From contig CM060957.1 of NCBI GenBank assembly GCA_030765055.1, positions 197,715,835 to 197,779,834 of the forward strand: a stretch of DNA of 64,000 nucleotides, read 5' to 3'. The translations under genes were made by a program, and so were the position numbers. The notes below the pieces were generated by a model. The model saw only the letters and a list, made by a program, of their open reading frames with translations. It made no database searches and was not told the DNA's origin. Below are positions 52,986 to 62,780 of the stretch, in pieces. The DNA comes from Mantis religiosa. Lineage: Eukaryota > Arthropoda > Insecta > Mantodea > Mantidae. Each line of letters starts with the position of its first letter. Within the stretch, counting starts at the first letter, position 1.

Positions 52986-53632
52986 AATGTAACGAATCTA
53001 TCCACATGCAACTTCACGGAGAAAGAAATAGATTTTCTAAACAAAGACCTAAAAACATGTGTAGATTACACAAAAAGCATTGAAAACTATATCGCGGACA
53101 TTGAAATAGCGATATATAATTTGCCCGATAATAAAAAATCTACGATCAGAACACAGTGCATAGAAACTCTAGATCATATTCAAAATGCAAATTCAAAAAG
53201 TTATTCATATAAAAAATTAATCAAAAATTTAAATGAAAAACCGGTAATCTACACAAAAGCAGACAAAGGTAACAAAATAGTAATACTGGACGAAGAACAC
53301 TATCGCAAAAAATGGACAACCTTTTAAATGGAAAAGAATTTGTTAAACTAGAAAACAATCCATTAAAGAAAGCATGCAAATCTGTGGAATTAGCAATTAA
53401 AAACGGTAAAATCATGACTAAAAGAGATAAATTGAACAATAAAGTAGACAATCCAAAAACACCATACATATATGGTTTACCCAAAATACATAAACCTGAA
53501 ATTACCCTCAGACCAATAATTAATAACATTGATGCACCCACTTACCAACTATCAAAATGGCTGGTTCAAATCTTCAGATCCTTCAAATCTTCACAAAGTT
53601 ATGGAATTAAAAACAGATCTGAATCTCCCTAA
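52965..53632 (+). pseudogene. Penelope C N-terminal part (inverted)
   Basis: Open frames 52965-53327 and 53312-53632, joined by a frameshift near 53320. They contain NFTEKEIDFLNKDLKTCVDY and VIYTKADKGNKIVILDEEHY. The RT fingers follow: YIYGLPKIHKPEITLRPIIN, then IDAPTYQLSKWLV. The KxHK and RPI blocks are typical of Penelope RTs. Penelope sequence ends near 53590, where the LINE resumes, so the last residues of the second frame are LINE-derived. Confidence 0.85.
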
Positions 53633-54757
53633 TTCTAAAGAAAACATTTTAATCAAAGAAAGCCCACTGACTTTTGAACCAATTAATATTTAATTAGATT
53701 TAGAAGAAATAGTTACAAAATCTGAAACTTCCAAACCTGTACTAAAAGCACTAGCATTAGAAACTGTGAACAATAGATACCCACCTGAAGCATGGTTACA
53801 TATCTACACAGATAGATCTAACTTGCAGGAATTAAGTGTGCACTGTTCTTATTCTATCAACCAGCAGGATACCATAAAACAAACTTTTATGCAGAAGTAA
53901 CGGCTATTCATATTTCACTTCAACACCTTCTATAAAGGATAGACAAATTCAAAAATTCTGTCATACTTTCTGATTCTAAAACAGCATTATGTGCAATAAG
54001 TTCATATAAAATGAGTTCAATCCAAATTAAAGAATGTCACAATATGATCCAACAACTTCAAAAACTACAGAAAAGTATTATATTACCTGCACATTGTGGA
54101 ACTGCTGGAAATGAATCAGGTGATTTTCTTGCAAAAAAAGGTGAAAATTTAGTTCAGAACAAAAGTAAAAACAGTACAGTTGAATCTCGATATAAAAACT
54201 TACCCTTTACATCCATAAAAAGATTAGTCAAAAGGAAATATAAAAACAAACAAATCCAATCAATATCTAACAAAGCCAAAGATAAAAACTGGAACGTTTT
54301 AATTAAAAATCAAGATATTATTCCAGAAATCCCACGTAAAGCTGCAGTAGCAAATTTTTGATTACTTACGGAACATGATGATTTGGCCAAACACTTACAC
54401 AGATTAGGAATTTATAGAAATCTAAATTGGCCTCTGTGCAAGGAAGAAGAGGAAATGACTGAAGATCTTTTAACCTGTGAAGCCCTACATGCCGCACTCA
54501 CTACACAGAAATATTGGAGAGCAAGAGAGCTATTGGCTTCATTGCCAAAGCCTAGCATTTGAAAACAACAATTTGAAATTTCTAAAGTTTGCTGACAGTT
54601 CAAAATTTCAACAATGCTCCAAAATATTCCCTTTCAAAGCTTCAATAATATAAAGTTCTAATACCCAAAACAGGTTTTGGAAAGACTAAGGAGGGAATTA
54701 AAATTAATTTACCAAGTTAAGTTGTAAAACTTCAAGCATCATTGAAGTCTTTAATAG

Positions 54758-55261
54758 TGTCACGCGAGCATTGGAACACCCTATAGAAGCAGCTCAGAGC
54801 GGAAAGCAAGGGAGGTCCGTGTTAGCCACGCCCTCCCCTCGTTTGTGTTATAGTGGTGACAGGCGATGGCTGGGAGAAAAAACATCATTGTGCCATCTGT
54901 TTCTGTTCCACCTGTGTTCTCGAAATTACGGGATCTTTCATCTACTGGAGAACCTTCGAGATCGGCAAGCGTACCCTATATAAGCTACACGTCGTGCACG
55001 AGGAGTTAGTGAGGAGTCAGTCAGTTCTTGGTGCAAGAATGCAGTGCTAGTGTATGACGAGAAGACTGTGTGAGAGCATCGGAACATTGTACGTAATTAC
55101 GAGTGCAAGTGAAATTGTAACGGACGAACTGGTGAATCGTAATTGTGTGCATTACGTAATTCTGTGTAATTGGCAAGAGTTTAACTGTAAGTCGGTGGAA
55201 ATAAAGAACATTTTTTAGTGGTGAAATTGGACTTTTCATTTCACGAACCCACAAAGTCACA
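54758..55261 (+). mobile_element. Solo LTR, gypsy family 1 variant (504 bp)
   Basis: TGTCACGCGAGCATTGG to CCCACAAAGTCACA. ATAG at 54754-54757 and 55262-55265. hAT copy 1 has the empty site (TCTTTAACAGATAATAATAA near 10678). TATA-like CCCTATATAAGC near 54972. Confidence 0.93.
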
Positions 55262-55881
55262 ATAGATAATATGGATGACTCATTTAGTGATGCATACAAA
55301 CTGTTGAGCCTTGTTCTTAGAATACCATCCACTAGTTGTTCTGCAGAACAAAGTCTTTCATGCATAGAGAGAATAAAAAATTACACCATAAACAGTTTGA
55401 GCAATAGCTGATTAACATGGTTGGCTACTATTTCTATTCACAAGGAGATACTCACTGAGCTAATGAAAATTTGGCCCTTCTACGAAGACATTATAGTTGC
55501 TTTCATGAGGACGAAAAACAGAAAAATTGACTTGATATATAAGCAGTAAGGCGAGTCTTATTTTAGTTATCTAGTAAGTGAAGCAGTGAGCAGTAGCACC
55601 TTTCTTTTGTTTTTTATTGCAGTATTGTAAATTTTGTTTTGTGTTTTCCCTTCCCACTCGAAGTTTATCAGCCGCTTAATATCGTCTCTATTACGATTTC
55701 ATACACGATCATTAGCCTACTTTAAATTTGTCGCATTGATCATATGACAGTAATAAAGATTTTGCAAATTTAGCTTATCCGATTTTCCGAGTCACCTAAT
55801 CAGTTCTTCCAGAGCTGCGCCTAGCTAGCCAGCTGCATGGTTTGAAGTTTAGTGTTAAATTTGTGCAATGCCTCTAGAGAA

Positions 55882-56134
55882 AATGAAATGAAATGTGTAG
55901 TGTTTAATGCTCGCTTTTACTACATACAGCACCGCAGGCGATGACACTGATGATACATTTGATGAAGATGGAGCACCGGTGGAATGAGATGGCGGGGGAA
56001 ACCGGAGACCCCGGAGAAAATCCGCCCCAGCGCCGTGTTGTCTACCACAAATCTCACTTTGCGGTCGCCTGGGATCGAACCCGGGCTGCCTTGGTGAGAC
56101 CCAAGTGGTCTAACCACTGTGCCACGGCGTGGCC
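55882..56134 (-). mobile_element. SINE family 1, full copy
   Basis: Minus strand A box TGGCACAGTGGTTAGACCAC and B box CGGGTTCGATCCCAGG, body as at 50.1 kb. Flanked by CCTCTAGAGAA (55871) and CCTCTATAGAGAA (56135). The equivalent place at about 11245 in copy 1 is empty (GCCTCGATAGAGAAGG). Confidence 0.9.
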
Positions 56135-57006
56135 CCTCTATAGAGAAGGTGCAACTATCCACAGTACTGAAACATTCAAACATCTACATATCCAATAAAA
56201 AACATCCTTCAATCAGATCGATAACATTTCATAAAGCTATGCGACGTAACTCAAACAGGCAACAATATTTGGTTGGAAATTGCCCCTAGACTTAGCATCT
56301 ACAACAATGCCAGGTGCTGCAGTTGTAACAATATGTCTTATAAAAGCATTCAACAAAATGAACTTTTTTACATTCAAATCAGCAATGGCTGTATTGTTGT
56401 CATTTCTTTGAGCATTATGTCATGAGATATAACTTTACTGTAATGTCATAATGAGAAACCTGGTCAAGTATATTAACTGTGTAGAGCTTCGAAGTGTAGG
56501 ATGAACTGGCAAATAAAAAGAAAAAGAGGAAAGAATTTCTGCTCTGTATAATTATAATTGGCAATATATTGAGAGTTTAAGAATGTCACATTTAGCATCA
56601 GCTGTCTCTGTCACAGCCTTGTTGTTCACTTACATAAAACCACAAATGAAGTCATCTCAACTCTCTCCATGTAAACAAGAACCATTGTAATGTATATGTT
56701 TGGGGATGGACCTCTCTATGTATAATACACTAAACACAAAACTTAGAATTGAGGCTCTCACAAACACATAGTAATTTAAGTCCAATCCAGGAATAAATAT
56801 ACAAATTTCAGTTTCCAGTGATTTACTGTGGACCGCTATGTTCTAAGTCATTTACTTTATCTACTCAAGCACTTAGCTAAACAGAATGCTTTGCTGGCAA
56901 TTGAAATTTGAAAATTTGCATCATATATCAGTCCGTAAGTACATCAGACAAGATACTGTTACCAACAATGTTAAAATAATATGCATTTAAAAGATATTAA
57001 TATTAC

Positions 57007-57048
57007 CTGAGTAACTGTGTATGTGGTAGCCGTTAGCAGTTGAGAAAC
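57007..57048 (-). other. Possible 42-nt exon-like segment inside repeat B (copy 3)
   Basis: Same layout as 11725-11766: TTACAG, 42 bases, GTAATATTAA on the minus strand. Four base differences from copy 1 change two or more residues in any frame, so there is no clear coding constraint. Confidence 0.25.
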
Positions 57049-57480
57049 CTGTAACACAACCAACAAATGAAGTCATGAATACAGTAAACCATGCTATATG
57101 TAGAATATATGACATGCGGTTTTGAATAACAAATTAAGAACATGGATTGCAGGGAAATTAAATAAACATACTGGGTAAAGGTGCACTTTAATGGCGTACA
57201 GCTTTGTTGGTAAGGAATAACGTCACAGAAACAAGTTGTTGCTCTGAAATATACGAATACAGAGAAATGTTACCTATGGATTTTCTATTTCTTATTATAA
57301 ACTAGCGATACTGTAAACAGGAATACTGCAGAGCAAGCTTAATAACTGAATACAGAGAAACGTTCAACTATGAAAGAATTTTGCAACTCCTATACCTTTG
57401 CTACAATTCCTTTTAATTTAAAAGGTTAGTAATAATAATGATAATAATAATGATAATAAACTAACACTTGTGAACATTAT

Positions 57481-57837
57481 TGTCAATTGTCAACTACAAC
57501 TATCATTGTTACCGTGAAGCTGTTGAGAATAGAGTGTTAACCAATAATCCACTAGAACAGTTACCTATTATGTGTTTCAAATGGGAAGAGTTCTGGAGTC
57601 CAGCTAATCAGATGCTGTATCACACTCTGCATTGCCAGATTGTTACCCCACTCTTTGTATATTTCACTCTCTGTCTCTGACGCACACTCATACAACATGC
57701 AGGTCTACTTGGCACAGACATAAAGGTAACCAAATTAAACTTTCCAAACTTTTACAATGATGCATTTTCCAAAATCAAAATTGGAAAAAGCATTTTCTCA
57801 AATTATGTATATTTTTAAATACTATAACTATACAATT
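57481..57837. other. Unassigned; partial matches to 8.7 and 44.3 kb
   Basis: 57480-57560 loosely continues repeat B (compare the inverse of 44250-44340). 57560-57650 is inverted relative to 8690-8770. No gene is recognised. Confidence 0.4.
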
Positions 57838-58440
57838 CCTTTCTTGGAAGTGTGAAGACAGTGTTGTTATGATAAATTAAATTTAAAGGGAGTCGAATAA
57901 TGACACTAAACAATACTTACTTTTAAATTTTTCTGGTATATGTTTCACAGACTTTGCCTCTATCCTCAGCGGCATGTATTGCTCGATTGCCCGCAGTACG
58001 CCCGCGTTCGCCAGTCAGTAGGCTTGGGAACTAACTTGCTGGATGTTTTAGGGGATGACCCAGTGGCCGTGGTTAAGGCGCTGTGGTTTGTTGCTGAAAT
58101 CGGTTTTAATAAACAAGTCTGACTTGCTTTTTATATTTGTTAATTTTAGAGATTTTAACTTATTAGTCCTTGGATGGTTTTTTTATGTACTTTTAATAGT
58201 TGAGTGTTTTTACTTTATTTTACTGTTTTGGCTTAATTTGTATAGCTTTTAGGTTTTAGTGTTGACTTTGGGCCCAAATAACCTTGTTGTCGACGGGCCC
58301 TAAAACACCACACACTCACTCACTCGCCTCTATCCTGAGTCGATGGCCGGCTGAGGATAGAGGCAAAGTCTCTGAAACATGTTCCAGAAAAATTTAAAAG
58401 TAAGTGTTGTTTAGTGTCATTAATCAACTCCCTTAAAATT
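57838..58440. mobile_element. Inverted Penelope B tails around a LINE 3' end
   Basis: 57838-57977 is a minus-strand B tail and 58328-58440 a plus-strand B tail, facing outward. Each carries the hammerhead-like core: CTGAGGA at 57963-57969 with GAAA at 57943-57946, and CTGAGGA at 58351-58357 with GAAA at 58374-58377. Between them sits a LINE 3' end. GCCTCTATCCT occurs on both sides of the LINE (57956 and 58326), fitting its target duplication. Confidence 0.75.
57975..58325 (+). mobile_element. LINE 3' end (I group), extreme C-terminus and 3' UTR
   Basis: Encodes HVLLDCPQYARVRQSVGLGT then VVKALWFVAEIGFNKQV and a stop at 58120-58122. The 3' UTR ends with a hairpin-forming GGGCCC ... GTCGACGGGCCCTAAAACAC and a CACTCACTCACTC tail. 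The HxLxxCPxY block and the GGGCCC-AAATAACC-type end are features of I-group LINEs. Confidence 0.75.
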
Positions 58441-59690
58441 TAATTTAAACTATAACTATAGTTTATGAACTCCTTGTTTTTCTAATACAATGGAACTGCC
58501 AGTGGCTCATCCATATCGCTCTAAATGTCATTTACGTCAAGAGACAATTCATCATTGTCTCAGTCTTATAAATTTCTGATTATAGGTTCCAAAATCTCCT
58601 CCCGTGCTATTTCTTTCTTAAAATCGTCTTCTTGAAGGTTTCCTGCATGCCGTACACAGTTTTCCCAGTCCAGTTGCATTACCTTGTCAATTTCTTCGTG
58701 AACAAGTCATTTAACGTCCGTCAGTTTTAACGTATTATTTCTGCCTCTGCCACCCTCCTTTTTACTTGAGCCCACACCAACTCAATTGGATTATATTGGC
58801 AGTGGTAAGGTGGGAGACGTATTACCTGGTGTCCAATTTCAGTTGCAAGTTGATGCATCTGATGCACTTTCTCCTTGTTTTTAAACGGAAGGACTCTTTG
58901 CAATTACTCATTTAGTTTCTGTTTCCGAAAATTAAACCCCCCTTTTTTGTAACCATCCAACAATTTCGTTTTTCCTGCTGACCGAATTTGGTATTTTATG
59001 ATACGGTGCATTATCCATTATAACAATGCTTCCCTCTTCTAAATTATTTCAGAATCTGTTGTGAAACCATTCTTTAAATGTATCAACTCTCATCTCTTCG
59101 AGATAGCCAGAGGTACTTTTGGAGAGAAAAATCTATTTGCTTTCTGGCAGGAACCCTGTCTTAGCAGATCCAGCATGACAAATGATAGCCGACGCCTTTT
59201 CCAACAGGTACCTTTAGGGCCCCCTTTTTTGAGGAGTCTTGCCAGATTGAGTGTGATTTTTATTTACCCATGTCTCTTGTAAGTAAAAGATAGGCCTTAC
59301 ATCACCAGGATGTATAGTTGGAAATTCACCTTGATCATAAAACTGGAACACCGTTCCATGTACAACGTCCTTGTTAAACTCACTTAAATTTGTAACCCTC
59401 TTCGGAGTTCAAGTTCAAATCGAGCTGATTTCTATATTTGTCATTGTCCAATTTTTTAAAAACATGTACATCTTAAAAACAATACTTTGAGCCTGACTTC
59501 GCAATACCTGCATTTTTGACTCGCCACTAAATTCACCGCAAGAAGCCATTGCACTATTTAACTCTTACTCTACTGTTGTGCAAAGAGCAACTGAATGATA
59601 TTGATCTGAACTCTCCAGAGTAAATAAACACTTCTTATCCAGCATTCGTTCATAAACATAAGCATAGCATTTCCCAGGCTAACAGGAAAT
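58441..59690 (-). pseudogene. DDE transposon (IS630/Tc1-like), copy 2
   Basis: Reverse-strand blocks match copy 1. PYHCQYNPIELVWA is near 58780 and the C-terminal EEIDKVMQLDWENCVRHAG near 58660. N-terminal blocks near 59430-59540 follow the order seen at 20.4-20.57 kb. Both copies share outer sequences (ATAGTTTATGAACTC left, GTTCATAAACATAAGCATAG right) that look like imperfect terminal inverted repeats. Stops throughout. Confidence 0.75.
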
Positions 59691-60960
59691 GTTTCTCTTG
59701 TTCGAATTTAACCTTGAGGACTCTGATTACTTGTTTACCTAGTAGCGCTCAAGGACAAACACCTTCCCATTTAAAACACATTTTAAGCTCGGTTTCCTTA
59801 CGTATTACAATGTCGCTAGTTTGCCTACATAGTGTTGGTATTTTCCGCGAAACCGTGCTTTGCATGTTGGCAATGCTCGAGTCATGAAGTCACGCCCGCC
59901 ATATTGCTATGCCGTTAAAGTGCACCTTTACCAAGTTCTGTTATATCACGTCTGGGGAAAAAATATATTCTACATTTGTTAACTTTCGCACATCCACTAA
60001 AAACTTTTTAAATACGAGAGTAGCTGTTGTACCTGACCTTCATGGACGTTATCCATGTAACCCTGACCATTACAACTCTGCAAGAGACGGCGGCAATGCG
60101 AACACAGTTAAATACGGCACAATGCTTTACGCTACATTGGGAAGATCAACTTAATTTAAAAAACTAAGAGTTTATTCTTCCAACATTTAATGAAACATGC
60201 ACATGTCAATATTATTATTAGAAGATTCTTGCTGTAACAAGATTTGTTAAACTCGTTCAGGACAATGAGTCTAACCCAATCAGTTTGTTTTGTTCGTTTG
60301 ATCATGTCACTAAGCAGAGCTCTGGGATTTTGAACACAAAACAATCTCACCAAATCAACATAAATCATTTTAACTACCACCACCATACATAAAAACATCA
60401 ATTTTTTATTACTACCACCAAACATATAACATCAGTAATTATTTTAACCTGAAGTACAACTTTGGTGCTAGACCACTCAGCCAAAATTATTAAAACTTTG
60501 AATGGCCGTTCTTATTGATCCGTATTCCCTCAGGGTCCTGATATTTTCAACTTACCTCTTTGCTACTTCTTTTCTCAGTGTAGCTTACTTTCTTATGTTG
60601 AAGTTCGCTTGCAAAACCGACATACCATTATTTACACAGACTACATTAAAACAACTGCCAACTTGATTATATCACAGCCTAGTAGACAACATAGAGAAAT
60701 GATGCCTAAGGAGTTACTTATGTCCCAAGATTAAATGTTCACCATGAATCAAGTTACTACTTTCAGAAATAGCAGGGCGTGAATTAACAGATATAAGTTC
60801 TTGTATTTTCACAGGTAAGACATTTGTTTGTTTGATGTGTACCGACCATGAACAAAGCTAATACAAATCACAGGTTTATATTGAAATAGTACTTTTATGT
60901 GTTATTCTGAAGGCATTCGCAGCTGTAATATCATATATATTTTTGCAATTGTGGTTGTAA
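59691..60960 (+). repeat. Repeat A, copy 3
   Basis: Closely follows copy 1 (22440-23700), for example CGAGTCATGAAGTCACGCCC, TACGAGAGTAGCTGTTGTAC and TATTTTCACAGGTAAGACAT near 60812. Non-coding. Confidence 0.75.
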
Positions 60961-62334
60961 GGAGATGCGGATGTTACTTTCAACCCTAAATAACAACGTG
61001 GAGCGTAGCTATGAAATAAGGAGTTGTGAAGCGACATGGAATTTGTTAGGAATGATACTCAGAGTCAACCGAAACTCACCTTTAAGATACAAGGCTCCTG
61101 TGAGATCTTGAGGAGATCTGGGGCAGTAAACTACGTTAATACATGATTTGATACGCTATATCTTAGGGGATGTGTTGACGAAGGCTGAGGGAGCCGTCCT
61201 GCAGCAAACCCAGCGACGCATTAAGCAGGGGCAGTAAAGATTCGAATGCTGTGAACGTATTAGGGCATGTCGCGAAAACAAGACTGGAGCGAGCTTCGGG
61301 ATTCAAACCCGAAATGATGACATCACAAACTGCCTGCTCCGTATCTGGGAGACGTAGGGCCAAGGCCACGTCCCTGACCCGTCCCATATACGACCAGACC
61401 TTGAGGTCGTAAATAATGGTCTTGCAATAATTTTAACGATTCATGACGCGGGATAAAGAATTCCAAAACCAAAGCATGAAAAGTACTTAAAGGGTCAGCT
61501 GATTGCCTTGCTCTAAGAAAAAGATTCAAAACTACACCTTTGACCTTGGTCGCAACTGCCTGCATCATTAAATCGGAAGAAACCGAGTGCACCATGGCTA
61601 CCTTGTTAAGCTTTACTAGGAATTTCAAAAACGTGAAAGCCGACAGCACATCCAACACCTCGAACATATCCACTGCCTCCACCAACGGTTGTAAAGGGTG
61701 TATGATTTTTAAGGCATGAAATGGCGTCGAAAGAGAAGCTACGGGACTCACAGCCGGGGAAGACGAGGTCTCTGGAAAATACAGCTTAGCGTCTTCTCCC
61801 CCTTGACGAGCCATGACGTTAAATTTCTCGAGGAGTGCCACAAAATTTTTTTTGAGTGTCTTAACACGAGGTAAAACCCCGGAACGCGGAAAATAGGTAA
61901 TGAAATAATCTAACCTGTTGATTTAATGCTGGTTGCGCACCAATAAACGAACCTGCTGTCCTCTTGAAGGGGAAGCCTCGCGCTCCAAATCTTGGATAAC
62001 CTCACCCAACTCTTAAAGCGCTTCAGAATACACTTGAGGGGAATTGGCAACTAAATCATGCTTATCAGGTAAAGCAATGAACGGTTTGTCCTTAACAAGA
62101 CGCAATTCGTCTAATATGCCAGTCGGCCGCAGGAGAGACCTGCCCACCTCGAATTAACAGCTCAAAAAGCAGCTCACCTTTACGCAAGCGGTCAACATTT
62201 GCTAAGGAAGACGTCATTCCTAACTGCCTTAGGATACAGTAGCAGGCACAAAGAACTCCAAAAGCAACAAACACGAATGCGCGGAAACCAAGCCGAGAGC
62301 CAAGCGTCAAATGAACCATGCTCTGCTACCAATT
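60961..62334 (-). pseudogene. LTR retrotransposon 3 gag remnant
   Basis: Minus strand. Next to the LTR a primer-site-like TTGGTAGCAGAGCATGGTT is followed by an N-terminal Gag block (ANVDRLRKGELLFELLIRGG at about 62200, SAP-like). Decayed linker sequence follows (LPDKHDLVANSPQ near 62050). A capsid-like region comes next (FLKFLVKLNKVAMVHSVSSD, then VKGVVLNLFLRARQSADPLS, 61841-61480). After a frameshift near 61390 comes YMGRVRDVALALRLPDTEQA to IISGLNPEARSSLVFA. No pol is seen to 60961. The superfamily is not determined. Confidence 0.7.
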
Positions 62335-62780
62335 TGTGCGGGCCAACCCAGGGTCATGGGATTAAATTAAAACCATAAGCCTTTATCAAAACCTTAATAT
62401 CGATTTATTTTCTTGTTTTTTTGTTTTTTTATTGCTACACTTTGCATTGATCAACGAGACACATAAAAGTAACTGTCAACTTCTGATCCCAATCTGGCAG
62501 AAAGAGCCCCATAGTACCACACAGCTCACCAAAAGGCAATGCATGAAAAACCCTTAGAGAGAATCGGGAAACCCGAACATGGAGCACTTACCCTTAGAAA
62601 CACTGACGCGACACCAGCCAGGCACACACTCTTCTGCCGGTTCGAGGGAGCCACCCAAGAAGCCTCGGGCACCGCAGCGTCCCCAAAGAGCAACGGCGGA
62701 AAGCCCAAAACAACCTGACAGCAGCGCCCTCGAACCGGAAGTGCAAGTAAAAGGGTGCCGGAGAGAAAACAAACGGCACA
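62335..62780 (-). repeat. 5' LTR of LTR retrotransposon 3 (446 bp)
   Basis: Minus strand TGTGCCGTTTGTTTTCTC to TTGGCCCGCACA, immediately followed by the primer site. GC-rich at its start, with an AATAAAAAAAC polyadenylation-like signal near 62420. It interrupts LINE X between the M-Y-A and D-D codons of motif C. No partner LTR is visible, so the other end is deleted or rearranged. Confidence 0.8.

Larger units (their letters stand above)
51530..53590 (-). mobile_element. Penelope-like element C, nearly complete ORF with 5' inversion
   Basis: The 3' part (RT palm to GIY-YIG) is on the minus strand at 52975-51588. The N-terminal part is inverted onto the plus strand at 52965-53590. The two breakpoints abut in the protein (SKWLVQIFRSFKSSQ on one arm, FDMTKLENLSIKN on the other), so together they cover almost the whole ORF. 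This is the structure left by twin priming. It is flanked by two copies of about 190 bp of the host LINE. Confidence 0.85.
49821..54564 (+). pseudogene. LINE with RNase H domain (I/R1 group), 5'-truncated, interrupted
   Basis: RT begins within motif A (FIDFEKAYDSVCRPKLLEKL, 49838) and continues GLPQSAVLSTTLFN to 50046. After a SINE come LFNIYINDH and the catalytic ALFADDMIMWTSSS near 50370. Then come the C-terminal half (AMQALTRNYPIHLTLEEQAL, 50885-51121), a palindrome and a Penelope element. The RNase H domain lies at about 53790-54180 (LSDSKTALCAISSYK, then LPAHCGTAGNESGDFLAKKG, with the HxGxxGNExxD motif). A terminal Cys-rich block (NWPLCKEEEEMTEDLLTCEA) ends near 54560. RNase H after the RT is typical of I-group LINEs. 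Dead through stops and insertions. Confidence 0.85.
46006..55560 (+). pseudogene. hAT transposase copy 2, split by four insertions
   Basis: hAT pieces lie at 46006-46077, 48479-49820, 54565-54757 and 55266-55560, in the same order as copy 1. Examples are YPIKAALFLSRQELAFRGHN near 48520, AGHLNGHQKNVKDIAP near 49025, WDRMIWVFEHTMKTDD near 49310 and STSCSAEQSLSCIERIKNY near 55330. The insertions are a gypsy element (46078-48474), a Penelope-tail palindrome (49654-49763), a large LINE with its own insertions (about 49821-54564) and a solo LTR (54758-55261). Copy 1 shows the uninterrupted sequence for each. Stops and frameshifts abound. Confidence 0.85.
55561..57480 (+). repeat. Repeat B, copy 3, with SINE
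   Basis: Follows the hAT C-terminus as in copy 1. 55590-56360 matches 11010-11470, and 56798-57090 matches 11510-11810. 57090-57430 matches 18765-18900 and the inverse of 44340-44660. It is the only copy with the SINE at 55882. The stretch 56370-56790 has no partner in copy 1. It ends with an impure TAA/TGATAA tract near 57425. Confidence 0.75.

Noticed and set aside
61163..61841. Possible endogenous retrovirus
   Set aside because: Only Gag-like and LTR sequence is present. There is no envelope-like frame, and insect LTR retrotransposons explain it equally well.
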